Notes under the pieces: generated by a model
Databases searched by the model: none
Seen by the model: only the letters and a program-made list of their open reading frames with translations
Told to the model about the DNA's origin: nothing
Made by a program: the position numbers and the translations under genes
Shown here: positions 13,848 to 23,438 of the stretch, in pieces
Layout: every line of letters starts with the position of its first letter
How positions within the stretch are numbered: the first letter of the stretch is position 1
NCBI GenBank assembly: GCA_903897925.1
Contig: CAIUDG010000037.1
Location: 16,530-80,529, forward strand
DNA from: an uncultured beta proteobacterium
Lineage (GTDB): Bacteria; Pseudomonadota; Gammaproteobacteria; Burkholderiales; Burkholderiaceae_C
Length of the DNA stretch: 64,000 nt
Direction: 5' to 3'

Positions 13848-14900
13848 TCAGACCGCGGCCAGGTCGGCCTGGGTGGTGAAGGCGTCGGCAAAGAACTGCT
13901 CTTCGGGCAGCCCGGCTTCGGCGCAGAAATCGCGTTTCGCGGCATCCACCATCACCGGCGCGCCACAGGCATAGACCTGGTAGCCGGACAGATCGGCGTG
14001 GTCCTGCAGCACCGCGCGGTGCACGAAACCGCTGCGGCCCTGCCACTGGTCTTCGGGCCAGGCTTCGGAAAGCACCGGCACGTAGGTCAGCCAGCTGTGG
14101 GCTTGCGCAAAGGCCTGGACCCAGTCGTTCAGGTACAGATCGCCCGGGCGGCGGCCACCCCAGTAGAGAGTGCTTGGGCGCGCCAGGCCTTTTTGCTGCA
14201 TGTTTTCCAGCATGGCCTTGATCGGGGCAAAGCCGGTACCGGAGGCCAGCAGAATAATCGGTTGCTGCGACTTTTCACGCAGATAGAACGAACCGAACGG
14301 ACCCTCGATGCGCAGGATTTCCTTTTCCTGCATGCTGCCAAACACCTGGTCGGTGAACTTGCCGCCGGGCATATGGCGGATGTGCAGTTCCAGCATCGGG
14401 CCGGCGCCAACCGCATTGGCCATGGAATAGCTGCGTCGGCTGCCGTCGCGCAGTAGGAAGTCGATGTACTGGCCGGCGTGGTACTGGAACACATCGTTGG
14501 CGGGCAATTGCAGCTGCAGCAACATCACGTCGTCAGAAAGTTTGCGCAGCGTGGTGACACGGGTGGGCAGCTTTTTGAGGGCGAAAGCGCCTTCTTCCAT
14601 GACCTGGCGCGACTCCAGTTGCAGGTCACTTTGCGCCACGGCGCAGCAGGTCAGCACATAGCCGGCGGCCAGGTCCTCGGCGCTCAGGGCCTTGGGCTGG
14701 TACGGGTTGTGCCGGACCTGGCCAGCGAGCAGCTTGCATTTGCAGGAGCCGCAGGCGCCATCTTTGCAGCCGTAGGGCAGGCTGACGCCCTGGCGAATGC
14801 CGGCGACCAGCACGGTTTCGTCCGGGCTGCTGGAAAAAGTGCGTCCGCTGGGCGCAACGGTGACGGAGAAAGGCGCGGCAGCGCTACCGTGGGTCGACAT
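13848..14900 (-). CDS. 2Fe-2S/FAD NAD(P)H oxidoreductase, AscD-like (CDP-6-deoxy-delta-3,4-glucoseen reductase type)
   Basis: A 350-residue electron-transfer flavoprotein. An N-terminal plant-type ferredoxin domain has cysteines 45, 50, 53 and 85 (pattern CX4CX2CX31C). A ferredoxin-reductase FAD domain follows with RSYSMAN, and a NAD(P)H domain with LLASGTGFAPIKAML. Betaproteobacterial homologues are usually annotated as CDP-6-deoxy-delta-3,4-glucoseen reductase, but no deoxysugar pathway genes are nearby, so the electron acceptor is unknown. The ATG at 14900 puts the ferredoxin domain at the normal distance from the N-terminus. Confidence 0.8.
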   Translation of the reverse strand: MSTHGSAAAPFSVTVAPSGRTFSSSPDETVLVAGIRQGVSLPYGCKDGACGSCKCKLLAGQVRHNPYQPKALSAEDLAAGYVLTCCAVAQSDLQLESRQVMEEGAFALKKLPTRVTTLRKLSDDVMLLQLQLPANDVFQYHAGQYIDFLLRDGSRRSYSMANAVGAGPMLELHIRHMPGGKFTDQVFGSMQEKEILRIEGPFGSFYLREKSQQPIILLASGTGFAPIKAMLENMQQKGLARPSTLYWGGRRPGDLYLNDWVQAFAQAHSWLTYVPVLSEAWPEDQWQGRSGFVHRAVLQDHADLSGYQVYACGAPVMVDAAKRDFCAEAGLPEEQFFADAFTTQADLAAV

Positions 14901-14946
14901 GTCTTGGGTATCCTGTGGGCATACATTAAATGGGGAGCTGCCAATT

Positions 14947-15915
14947 GTGCCTTCAATCCTGAGACCTACCCACCGCGCCTTGCCGCGCCGCTTTCGCCGC
15001 CAGCGCCTGCTGATTGTGGGCTGTGGTGACATTGGCCTGCGCGTGGCGGCCTTGCTGGCACCCCGGGTCCGGGTGCTGGCGCTGAGTTCTTCGCCCGCAC
15101 GTTTTGCCACGCTGCGCGCGCACCGGGTGCAGCCGCTGGCCGGTGACCTGGACCAGCCGCAGACCCTGGCCCGGCTCGCCGGGCTGGCCCAGCGCGTGCT
15201 GCATCTGGCGCCGCCACGCCCCGAAGGCCGCGACGATGTACGTACGGCTGCTTTGCTGCGCGCCCTGGGCCGGGGCCCGGCACCGGCAGCGCTGGTGTAT
15301 GCCTCGACCAGCGGGGTCTATGGCGATTGCGCCGGGGCCTGGGTCGACGAAACCCGCGCCCCGCAGCCGGCCACGCCACGGGCCGAGCGCCGCCTGCAGG
15401 CCGAGCGGCGGGTGCGCAGCTGGGCCGTGCGCCAGGGCACACGCGCCAGTGTGCTGCGCGTGCCGGGCATTTATGCGCCGGACCGCAGCGGCGGCACGCC
15501 GCGCGAGCGCTTGCTCAGCGGCACGCCGGTGCTGCGGGCGCAGGACGATGTCTATACCAGCCACATCCACGCCGACGACCTGGCGCGTGCCTGTGTTGCG
15601 GCCTTGTGGCGCGGGCGCGCCCAGCGCCTCTACAACGTCTGCGATGGTCAGCAATGGAAGATGGGCGACTACGTCGATCTGGCGGCGGACCTGTACCAGT
15701 TGCCACGGCCGCCGCGCATCAGCCTGGCCGAAGCGCAGCAGCAGTTGTCGCCGCAGCGGATGAGTTTTATGCGCGAGTCACGCCGGTTGCACAACACGCG
15801 CCTGCTGCAGGAGCTGGGATTGCGGCTGCGCTACGCCAGCGTGCGTGTTGGCTTGTTGACAAACCAGAGCATGGCTTTCCAGACCAGCCAGCTCGACAGC
15901 AAGGTGATCGGGTAG
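14947..15915 (+). CDS. NAD(P)-binding SDR/epimerase-family protein
   Basis: About 322 residues starting at a GTG preceded by GGGGAG. The N-terminal VGCGDIGLRVAALLA is a dinucleotide-binding loop, and YASTSGVYGD carries the S/T and Y of extended SDR enzymes. RVPGIYAPDR and the SHIHADDLARA patterns fit the SDR family related to nucleoside-sugar epimerases and YeeZ/YbjS-type proteins. The final 20 or so residues are not family-like: the frame runs on past the usual C-terminus into the antisense strand of the PAP2 gene, overlapping it by 85 bp. Substrate unknown. Confidence 0.75.
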   Translation: MPSILRPTHRALPRRFRRQRLLIVGCGDIGLRVAALLAPRVRVLALSSSPARFATLRAHRVQPLAGDLDQPQTLARLAGLAQRVLHLAPPRPEGRDDVRTAALLRALGRGPAPAALVYASTSGVYGDCAGAWVDETRAPQPATPRAERRLQAERRVRSWAVRQGTRASVLRVPGIYAPDRSGGTPRERLLSGTPVLRAQDDVYTSHIHADDLARACVAALWRGRAQRLYNVCDGQQWKMGDYVDLAADLYQLPRPPRISLAEAQQQLSPQRMSFMRESRRLHNTRLLQELGLRLRYASVRVGLLTNQSMAFQTSQLDSKVIG

Positions 15916-16541
15916 GCCCACAGCACGTCGCTGAGCCAATGCGCCACGTCGGCCATGCGGGCAAAGCCAATCAGCAGGCCGCTGCCGGCCCCGAGCAGGC
16001 ACCAGAACCGCTGGCGTCGGCGTTGTACCAGCGCCAGGGACGCCAGGAAAATGCCGCAGGAGACATGGCCGCTGACGAATGAGCAATTCGCATCGCACTG
16101 GTCGGTCATGACGGCGGCGCGGGTGAATTGCTGGCTGCCGCCAAAATTCTGCACCTGGTAGGGGCGCGCACGTTGCCAGTTGTCTTTGAAGCCCCAGTTG
16201 ACCACGGCACCCGGTCCGAGCACGCCGGCGATGACAAAAAATGCCAGCGCAAAGCGCCAGTGGGCCCAGCGCGGCAGGCGCATGGCGACGATCCAGGCGA
16301 TGGCCGCCAGCAGCAGAAAATAGCGAAACACGGTCGGCACGTAGTCGTTGATGGCGCGCAGCCACCACCAGTCGAGCTGGTACAACGGTGCGCCGGGAAC
16401 GGCAAACAGGGCGGCGGCGCGCAGGTCCAGCGCCGGCCACAGCAGCGGAATGCAGGCCGCCAGGGTTGACAGCGCGGCGGTCCAGAGGAATAGCGTGGGG
16501 GTGCTCCGGGCGCTGCTGTCAGGTGCGGTGGTTGGGGTCAT
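15831..16541 (-). CDS. PAP2-family membrane phosphatase
   Basis: A 236-residue membrane protein. The three PAP2 acid-phosphatase signatures are present: KDNWQRARP (KX6RP), SGH within SFVSGHVSCG, and RMADVAHWLSD (RX5HX3D). Five or six hydrophobic segments surround them. It probably removes phosphate from a lipid phosphate (undecaprenyl-PP, phosphatidate or lipid A), on the periplasmic face. The ATG at 16541 is chosen over a longer frame that runs through the divergent promoter region of the SulP gene. Confidence 0.85.
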   Translation of the reverse strand: MTPTTAPDSSARSTPTLFLWTAALSTLAACIPLLWPALDLRAAALFAVPGAPLYQLDWWWLRAINDYVPTVFRYFLLLAAIAWIVAMRLPRWAHWRFALAFFVIAGVLGPGAVVNWGFKDNWQRARPYQVQNFGGSQQFTRAAVMTDQCDANCSFVSGHVSCGIFLASLALVQRRRQRFWCLLGAGSGLLIGFARMADVAHWLSDVLWAYPITLLSSWLVWKAMLWFVNKPTRTLA

Positions 16542-16645
16542 GAACGCGGTGCGTGCCTGGTGCGGCCAGGTCGGTTTTTGGGAGGTTTCTGAAATGGGTA
16601 TGCTAACCGCTCCACGCGTCCCGGCATATTCAAGGTAAAGCAACG

Positions 16646-18364
16646 ATGGTGTTCCCCGACTGGCTGGCAAGGTACCAGCGCAAAAACCTCGGCAGCGATC
16701 TCAGCGCCGGTGCCATTGTGGCGATTCTGGTAATGCCGCAAAGCCTGGCCTATGCCTTGCTGGCCGGTTTGCCGCCGCAAGCCGGACTTTATGCCAGCAT
16801 CTTGCCGGTGCTGGTCTATGCCTGGTTTGGCAGCAGCATGCGCCAGGCGGTCGGGCCGGTGGCGATTACCGCCATCATGACGTATTCGGTGCTCAGCCCG
16901 CTGGCGCCACCCGGTAGCGCGGAATACATCCGACTGGCGGCGCTGCTGGCGCTGTACACGGGTGTGCTGACGCTGGGGTTCGGCATTGCCCGGCTCGGTT
17001 TTTTGTCGCAATTGCTGAGCCGCCCGGTGGTCAGCGGTTTTATTTCCGGTTCGGCCTTGCTGATCGTGATCAGCCAGCTCAAGCTGCTGCTGGGGCTGCA
17101 CACCGAGGCCGGCAACAGCTGGCAGTCGCTGGCCGCACTGGCGCAGCACCTGGGCCAGGCGCAGGGCGCGACGGTGCTGCTGGCGGCGCCGGCGCTGGGC
17201 TGGCTGCTGGTGAGCCGCTATCTGCTGGTGCCGCTGTTGGTGCGCAAGGGCGTCGCTGCGGCGTCGGCCCAGGTGGCGGCACGTGTTATGCCCTTGCTGG
17301 TGTTGCTGTTGGCAACGCTGGTGGTGGCGCATTTTGATCTGGACCGGACGGCGGGCGTGGCCGTGGTCGGGCGGGTGTCGGCGGCGGCGGCCTTGTGGCA
17401 ATGGGTCCAGCCGAGCGCCACCAACCTGCTTTTCCTGAGCACGCCGGCGCTGATCCTGGCCTTTATTGGCGCGGTGCAGAACATCACCATGGCGCAGGCA
17501 CTGGCGGCGAAGCGGCGGGAACGCATTGATCCGAACCGCGAGCTGATCGGACTCGGCGCCGGCAATGTGCTGGCGGCCTTCAGTGGCGGCATGCCGGTTG
17601 GCGGCGGTCTGTCACGCTCGGCGGTGAATGTTATGGCCGGCGCGCAAACGCCGCTGGCCAGTATGGCGGCGGCGCTGACCACGCTGCTGATCGTGTTGCT
17701 CGGCACCGACTGGCTGGCGCGCATGCCGCTGGCGGTGCTGGCAGCAAGCATTGTGGTGGCGGCCATCAGCATGGTGGACGTGCAGGCCTTTCGCCAGGCC
17801 TGGGCCTATGACCGGGCCGATGCGCTGGCCCTGCTGGGCACCGCCGCCGGCGTGCTGCTGGCGGGCATCCAGGTCGGCATCGCCTTGGGCATCGGGCTGT
17901 CGCTGGTGACCTTGCTGGTACGCGCCAGTGCACCGCATATTGCCGTGATCGGGCGCATTCCCGGCACCGAGCACTTTCGCAATGTCGAGCGGCATGGCGT
18001 CGAGACGCTGCCTGAGGCCTTGTTTTTGCGCATCGACGAGAACCTGTTCTTTGGCAACCTGAATGCGGTAGAAATGCGCCTGGCCGCAGAACTGGCGAAG
18101 GACGTGCGCATCCAGGACGTGGTGCTGATCATGAGTGCGGTGAACCGGATCGACACCACCGCCATGGAAATGCTGGCGGACCTGAACCGCGACTTCGCCG
18201 AGCGCGGCATCCGGCTGCACCTGGCCGAGGTCAAGGGCCCGGTGCAGGACCGCTTGCTGCGTTCACCGCTGTGGGCGGCGCTCTCAGGGCAGGTGTTTCA
18301 GTCGGTGCATGCGGCGTTTGAAGCATTGTCTGCGCCGCAGCATGCGCCCGAGTTTCACATCTGA
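16646..18364 (+). CDS. SulP-family anion transporter with STAS domain
   Basis: A 572-residue transporter. The N-terminal 400 residues hold the SLC26/SulP membrane fold, with AIVAILVMPQSLAYALLAGLPPQAGLYAS and FSGGMPVGGGLSRSAVN as family motifs (quoted in parts). The C-terminal STAS domain (from about 440) contains VVLIMSAVNRIDTTAMEML. The ion is not evident: sulfate, bicarbonate or C4-dicarboxylates are all known in the family. It is divergent from the PAP2 gene and convergent with the FecR gene 22 bp away. Confidence 0.88.
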   Translation: MVFPDWLARYQRKNLGSDLSAGAIVAILVMPQSLAYALLAGLPPQAGLYASILPVLVYAWFGSSMRQAVGPVAITAIMTYSVLSPLAPPGSAEYIRLAALLALYTGVLTLGFGIARLGFLSQLLSRPVVSGFISGSALLIVISQLKLLLGLHTEAGNSWQSLAALAQHLGQAQGATVLLAAPALGWLLVSRYLLVPLLVRKGVAAASAQVAARVMPLLVLLLATLVVAHFDLDRTAGVAVVGRVSAAAALWQWVQPSATNLLFLSTPALILAFIGAVQNITMAQALAAKRRERIDPNRELIGLGAGNVLAAFSGGMPVGGGLSRSAVNVMAGAQTPLASMAAALTTLLIVLLGTDWLARMPLAVLAASIVVAAISMVDVQAFRQAWAYDRADALALLGTAAGVLLAGIQVGIALGIGLSLVTLLVRASAPHIAVIGRIPGTEHFRNVERHGVETLPEALFLRIDENLFFGNLNAVEMRLAAELAKDVRIQDVVLIMSAVNRIDTTAMEMLADLNRDFAERGIRLHLAEVKGPVQDRLLRSPLWAALSGQVFQSVHAAFEALSAPQHAPEFHI

Positions 18365-18386
18365 CGGGCGCTCGTGCTAGCGCTTG

Positions 18387-19652
18387 CTAGCGCTGGCGCG
18401 TGCTGGCCTGGGTGGCAACCCAGCCCGCCGCGGTTTTGCGCAGCTGGTAGTTTTCCACGGATTCCACGCGGTAGCTGCCGCCATTGCGCTGGCCGCTTTC
18501 AATCACCAGCGATTCCACTTCAATCCGGTCGCATTGGGCGCCATGGTTGCCTGCCGCCAGTTTGGCGTTGATCACCGGGCGGCGGGTGGAGAACGCGCTC
18601 AGTTCGGACAGCGCGGAGAAGGTGCTCTTGACCATTTCTTCGCGCGTGAAATGGACTTCCGTGGCTTCACCCTGGCCGTTGCGCACGGTGGCGCTGATGC
18701 GTGCCTTGTTGTCAAACTTGGAGACAAATTGCAGCGCATCGCGCTTCTCGATGGCAGCGTCCAGCTCGGCCAGCCAGGTGCTGGCAATGGCGGTGGGCTG
18801 GCAGGCGCCAGTTTCTACCGGCTTTTTCACTGCGTCAGTGGTATTCGGCACGCTTGCCGCGGCAGTGGCGGAAGGCATTTGCGCAGCTGCGTTGTCGGCA
18901 GCGCTGGGGGGCTCGATTTTGTGGGACTGCACGGCTTCGCTCATGCTTTGCTGGGCCAGCGCTTCCAGTTCATCGTCATAGGTGCCGGGGAGGAAAAAGC
19001 CGGGCACCTTGTCGAGCAGGGCCGGCAGCAGCACGGTCATCAGGGCGCGCGTGCGGCCGGGTGGCAAGGCGGGCGCAAATCCGACCCGGCCGGCGTCGAT
19101 ATCGACCTCGCCGCCGTTGGCGCGCAGCACCGTGCCGCCTTTGTAGACACGGTTGTAGGTGCCTTCGGGCTGTTGCAGTTCGACCGACAGTTCGGCCGAC
19201 ATCACATAGGGTTCATGGTCGGTGCCGCGAATGCCCAGGGTTGCCGAGGGCGTGACGATGCGGTGGTTGTCCTTGTTGAACAGGCCGGTCCAGCCGGTAA
19301 TCATGCGCAACGCACCGGTGAGTATGCGCACGCTGAATTTGTCCTGCTTGTCGCCATTGGCGCTGAATTGGTCCATCACAAAGGCGGCGTTCGGACGCAC
19401 CGCAATCACGCCCGCATCGTCGGTGCGCAATACCGCTTCACCGTTGGCGTCGGCCCGCACCTGCTCGCCCACATAAACCACATCGCCGGCTTTCAGGGTG
19501 CGCCGGCTGGTGCCGGCTGCGTTGGTGGCCACCACCGAACCGGTGATTTTGTAGACCGAGGCAAAACGTGTCAGCGTTTGCGCGCCAGACGAACCGGGCA
19601 ACATCAGCGCACCCGTCAGCAGCAAGGCAAGAAGTTTGAGGGGGGTATACAT
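18387..19652 (-). CDS. Exported FecR-domain protein
   Basis: A 421-residue protein with a signal peptide ending at about PGSSGA. Residues about 35-190 form a FecR domain: GDVVYVGEQVRADANGEAVL and IVTPSATLGIRGTDHEPYV are the classic pattern. The centre is a low-complexity Ala/Pro/Thr linker, and the last 120 residues resemble an NTF2-like fold. In iron signalling FecR is an anti-sigma factor, but free-standing exported FecR proteins like this one have no sigma partner and no DNA-binding region. Third gene after the barrel and CHAT genes on the same strand (64 bp from the CHAT stop), so probably part of one unit. Confidence 0.75.
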   Translation of the reverse strand: MYTPLKLLALLLTGALMLPGSSGAQTLTRFASVYKITGSVVATNAAGTSRRTLKAGDVVYVGEQVRADANGEAVLRTDDAGVIAVRPNAAFVMDQFSANGDKQDKFSVRILTGALRMITGWTGLFNKDNHRIVTPSATLGIRGTDHEPYVMSAELSVELQQPEGTYNRVYKGGTVLRANGGEVDIDAGRVGFAPALPPGRTRALMTVLLPALLDKVPGFFLPGTYDDELEALAQQSMSEAVQSHKIEPPSAADNAAAQMPSATAAASVPNTTDAVKKPVETGACQPTAIASTWLAELDAAIEKRDALQFVSKFDNKARISATVRNGQGEATEVHFTREEMVKSTFSALSELSAFSTRRPVINAKLAAGNHGAQCDRIEVESLVIESGQRNGGSYRVESVENYQLRKTAAGWVATQASTRQR

Positions 19653-19716
19653 GGTCTGAATAGCTAAAAATAGGGGCGATAAATAAGGTCTCTGGCGAAC
19701 ACTATCACTATCTGCA

Positions 19717-22026
19717 TCAATTGGCACCGGTCATATAGAACGGGGCCCAGAAATAGGGGTGTGGATAGCGCTCACGGGTATCCAATTGTGCCAATCGTAG
19801 TGCCTCGCCCCGCTTCTGGGTACGCAGGTGGTGATAGAACCGCGTCATCAGGTAGCTGGTGGAGTCATCGTCCACCTGCCACAGCGAGGCCAGTACCGTG
19901 CTGGTGCCGGCGTACAGAAAGCCGCGCGTCAGGCTGACTACATCGTCGCCACTGGCCACCCGGCCGAGGCCGGTCTCACAGGCAGAAAGCGTCACGATTT
20001 CGGCGTTCAGGCCAAGCTGGTACAAATCGGACACCGTGAGCCGGCCCTGTTCCCGCGTTGGTGCCGCCAGCAGCAGCGCCGATGACAGCGGATTGGAGCT
20101 GTCGAATTCACCGTGCGAAGCAACATGGATAAAGTGCGCTGCAGGTGCCAATTGCAGGAAGGCACTTTTGCTGGCCTGGGCCCGCAGCAGCACCTGGCTG
20201 GCGCCGAGTTCCTGTGCCAGCGCGCTGGCCTCGCGTTGCGCGCCGGGCAGGTCGAAGCGGCTGTCCTGCAGATCCGGGTTGCCCAGAATCAGGGTCTGCT
20301 GAAAGTCGTTGGCGCCGGCCGGGCGGATATATTTCAGCACGCTGGCGCTGGGCAGCATGCGCAGGTTGAAACGGTCGGCCAGATAGGCCTTGCCGTCGTA
20401 CAGCGCGGCAAACGGCAGGTAGTGCAGGGCGCCGTGCGCCACCACGCTCAGGCGCTGGCTGTGGATGTCTGCGGCTACCGGGGCGATCAGGCGCTGGTAG
20501 AGCTGCTCCAGCTGTTCGTTCACCGGTAGTTGTTTGGCAATGCTGGCGCGCAGTTTGCGCACGGCGTTTTCCAGCCCCTCGGTCTGGATTTTTTTGCCAA
20601 CGATGCCGTCTTTCTGCACCAGCATCACAAACATGCTGTTGGCCTGGGAGAAATAGCTCAGCAGCGCTTCATCAGGGTCTAGCAGGGCTTGAATCTGTTT
20701 CGGAGTCAGCGCGTTGACACTGACCAGTGCCTGCAGTTCACTGGGCAACGCCACTTTGAGGGAGTTGGCTTTGGTATCGCTGCCGATACCGCGCAGCGCG
20801 CTGGCCGATTGCACCAGCGAAGCGTAGTCGTTGCGGCTTTTTTCATTGAGCAGTTCCACGATGTCGATGTGGCTGCCGCGGGCATCGCGGGGCGCGCCGA
20901 AGTCGGTCTTGCTGGCGAGCAGGTCAACCAGGGCGCGGGACTTGGCGCGTTCCATGATCTCCAGCGCTTCGGGCATGCGTCCGGCCTGGAATAGCAGGGC
21001 CACCAGACGTGCATAGACGGCTTGCTTGTCACCGATGAAACCGATTTTGTTGGCCTCGGTGTGGATCGCGGCGCGCTGGCGTTCTATTACGTCCAGCGCC
21101 TGGCGGTTCAGGCGGATGGCCAGTTCGGTATCGCCGTCGGCGGCGGCCAATTCGGCCCGGTCGGCCAGGCTCATCCAGTAGATTTCGCCATTCGCCGCCA
21201 CTTGCGGTACCTGCAGTATTTTGTCGTAACCGACCTTGGCCTGTTCACTGTCGCCCAGCTCCAGCAAGGCCTTGCTTTGCATGTAACCGCGCGGCAGCTC
21301 GAGCCAGACCCAGTTGTTGATGCCACGCAGAAAGGCGCCGGTGCCGATCTGGTCCAGAAAAGTGCGCAGGCCCAGGGTCTTGTCGGAGGCCAGTGCATCC
21401 AGCGCGTCCTGCCAGCGCCCCAGCGCCATGTTGACGCGGGCCAGGGCCAGTGCCTTGGCGCCCATGGCGTAGTCCTGAAACATGTCAACCTTGACCGCCG
21501 CCAGCTGGCTGGCCGCGCGTTCGGCAGTGTCGGCATCGCCAGTATTTTTGTAGCCCAACACCTGCACTGCCAGGGCCTGCACCAGGATGTCTTTTTCGGC
21601 GTAACCGTCTTTCACAAACCAGTCGATCGCCTGCTGCGCCTGTGCGATGGCGGCGCTGTACTGGCCGATTTCAATCTGCGTTTCGGCGCGCATCAGATAC
21701 ACCGTGGGTGTGGCATCGTCCAGGCCAAACAGGCGCGTGCTTTTGTCGCGTGCCGCGAGGGTTTGTTGTTGCAGCCGGTCCAGGCAGCTGAAAATTACGT
21801 CGTAGCGCTTGAGCCGGAAGTAGGCGTAGCACAGCGTGTGCAGGTCGGCCACCTTCATTGGCTGGGCGGCAGCCTGTGCTTCCAGGCCGGCCGCCAATTC
21901 TTCAAACTGGCCACTGCCGGCCAGTTCGACCTGGGTATTGCCGGACAGGGCGGCCCAGGCCGGCGCGCAGACCAGCAGCATGGCGCCTGCCAGGCGCCGT
22001 GCCGCAGCCCCGAAAGCGAAGGCCAT
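19717..22026 (-). CDS. Exported TPR-CHAT caspase-like protein
   Basis: A 769-residue protein with a signal peptide (cleavage near APAWA). TPR-like helical repeats occupy about residues 60-400. The C-terminal CHAT domain (about 510-769) has the caspase-type dyad: His638 in FIHVASHGEFD and Cys683 in VTLSACETGLG. The closing patterns GFLYAGTSTVLASLWQVDD and PYFWAPFYMTG are typical of CHAT. CHAT proteases are known as effectors (for example gRAMP/Craspase TPR-CHAT) and as separase relatives. Here a signal peptide would place it in the envelope. It starts 16 bp after the barrel gene. Confidence 0.85.
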   Translation of the reverse strand: MAFAFGAAARRLAGAMLLVCAPAWAALSGNTQVELAGSGQFEELAAGLEAQAAAQPMKVADLHTLCYAYFRLKRYDVIFSCLDRLQQQTLAARDKSTRLFGLDDATPTVYLMRAETQIEIGQYSAAIAQAQQAIDWFVKDGYAEKDILVQALAVQVLGYKNTGDADTAERAASQLAAVKVDMFQDYAMGAKALALARVNMALGRWQDALDALASDKTLGLRTFLDQIGTGAFLRGINNWVWLELPRGYMQSKALLELGDSEQAKVGYDKILQVPQVAANGEIYWMSLADRAELAAADGDTELAIRLNRQALDVIERQRAAIHTEANKIGFIGDKQAVYARLVALLFQAGRMPEALEIMERAKSRALVDLLASKTDFGAPRDARGSHIDIVELLNEKSRNDYASLVQSASALRGIGSDTKANSLKVALPSELQALVSVNALTPKQIQALLDPDEALLSYFSQANSMFVMLVQKDGIVGKKIQTEGLENAVRKLRASIAKQLPVNEQLEQLYQRLIAPVAADIHSQRLSVVAHGALHYLPFAALYDGKAYLADRFNLRMLPSASVLKYIRPAGANDFQQTLILGNPDLQDSRFDLPGAQREASALAQELGASQVLLRAQASKSAFLQLAPAAHFIHVASHGEFDSSNPLSSALLLAAPTREQGRLTVSDLYQLGLNAEIVTLSACETGLGRVASGDDVVSLTRGFLYAGTSTVLASLWQVDDDSTSYLMTRFYHHLRTQKRGEALRLAQLDTRERYPHPYFWAPFYMTGAN

Positions 22027-22042
22027 CGCCGCGCCGCCGGGT

Positions 22043-23308
22043 TTAGAACCAGTAGCCGACGTTGAGGCGGTAGCCGCTGACGCCGTTGCTGCCGCTGAGC
22101 AGCGTGGCACCGGCCCGGACATAGCTGCGCGAAGCGTTGGCGCTCTTGTTGGTGCCAATGGTTACGCCGAGTTCTTCATACTGGTTGGAATAGAGTGCCG
22201 AACCGGTGTAGTTGGTCAGTATGAAGGAGGTCTCCAGGGCCATTTTGGAGCCCATCACGTTGGTTGGGAACGACAGCAGCACGCCGTTGCGGAACACCGT
22301 GTTGTTGATGTTCGGATTGGAGGAGTAGTCGCCCGCGTTGAGCGCGGTGGTCTGGTAGAGCCCCACCATATTGCCGAAGGCCAGGTCAAAGCCGTCCATT
22401 TTCATGGTGTATTGGCTGGTCAGGGACGCCGCCATCATGGCGGCCGCAGAACCGAGGTCGACGCTGCCGGTGATGCCATAGCCAAATGCGGGTGACAGTG
22501 CCCATTCGTCGTTCACCGGGAACCGGTAAGCCAGGCCCAGGTTGCCGGTATAGGACTGGGCACCTTCGGTGTTGCTGGCACTCAGCGGCGCGTAGAAAGT
22601 CCACTGCTTGCGCGGATCGAGGTCGTTGCGCACGGTATAGGACAGTGGCAGTGTGCTGGTGCTGGTGGTCATGCCGCCGGCGCTCATGCTGCCGAGCGAA
22701 AGTCCGACGCCGATCAGGCTATTGCTTTGCGTGGTGTTGTCGCTGCTTTTGATATTGCTGGCGAACTGGGTGAAATTGCGGTCATAGTCGTCCGACACCA
22801 TGCGGCTTTGCATCGAGCTCGGGTTGCCGGCGACCGGGTCAATCGGCGACACTTCGGCCAGCTTTTTCTGGATTTGATTGATCAGGTCGGAGCCGCTGGA
22901 CTTCAGGTAGTTGAACAGGTCGGTGGTGTTGCCGTCGCGTGAGCTTTGCGCAGCAAAGGTATTCGTATAGCCGATCAGCGGAATGCTCAGCGTCACGGAG
23001 GGCGAGTTGGCTGCCGACTGCAAAATCAGTGGCAGGCCACGGTAGCCGGCGCGAATCACCACCGCCGAGGCCGGGTTGTATTGGGTGTCGATCTGTTGCA
23101 GATCGTTCTTCAAATCGCTGACGGTGGTAAAGCCTATGGTGGGACTGACGGTGCCGCCGCTGATAGTGTCGTTGGCCGGGTTATAGGTGCTGCCGACCCC
23201 AACGGTGACATCAAACGGGCTGGTTGCGAGCGCGCCCAGCGGCTGCAGACAGAGCAGGGACGTTGCCAGGGCGATGGAATAGCTGTATTTGCGGGCGGCT
23301 GCTTGCAT
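22043..23308 (-). CDS. Outer-membrane beta-barrel protein, first gene of the CHAT cluster
   Basis: A 421-residue protein with a signal peptide (cleavage near LGALA). Alternating polar/hydrophobic strands fill the C-terminal 250 residues, and the chain ends GYRLNVGYWF, the aromatic terminus recognised by the BAM complex. The N-terminal half is Ser/Asn-rich with a short amphipathic helix (LINQIQKKLAEV), perhaps a plug or periplasmic segment. I do not recognise the family. The ATG at 23308 is set by a GGAGG site 5 bp upstream. It heads the barrel-CHAT-FecR unit. Confidence 0.65.
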   Translation of the reverse strand: MQAAARKYSYSIALATSLLCLQPLGALATSPFDVTVGVGSTYNPANDTISGGTVSPTIGFTTVSDLKNDLQQIDTQYNPASAVVIRAGYRGLPLILQSAANSPSVTLSIPLIGYTNTFAAQSSRDGNTTDLFNYLKSSGSDLINQIQKKLAEVSPIDPVAGNPSSMQSRMVSDDYDRNFTQFASNIKSSDNTTQSNSLIGVGLSLGSMSAGGMTTSTSTLPLSYTVRNDLDPRKQWTFYAPLSASNTEGAQSYTGNLGLAYRFPVNDEWALSPAFGYGITGSVDLGSAAAMMAASLTSQYTMKMDGFDLAFGNMVGLYQTTALNAGDYSSNPNINNTVFRNGVLLSFPTNVMGSKMALETSFILTNYTGSALYSNQYEELGVTIGTNKSANASRSYVRAGATLLSGSNGVSGYRLNVGYWF

Positions 23309-23438
23309 AGGGTCCTCCAAGGTTGCTGTGTTGCTTCATTGTTAATTCAGTGTTAGCAAATGTAAAGCCGCCTGGAGGCGTATTTATGACGCTAGCGATG
23401 CGCCAGCGCCAAGAATACGCATCCCGCGTACCTGGCTA

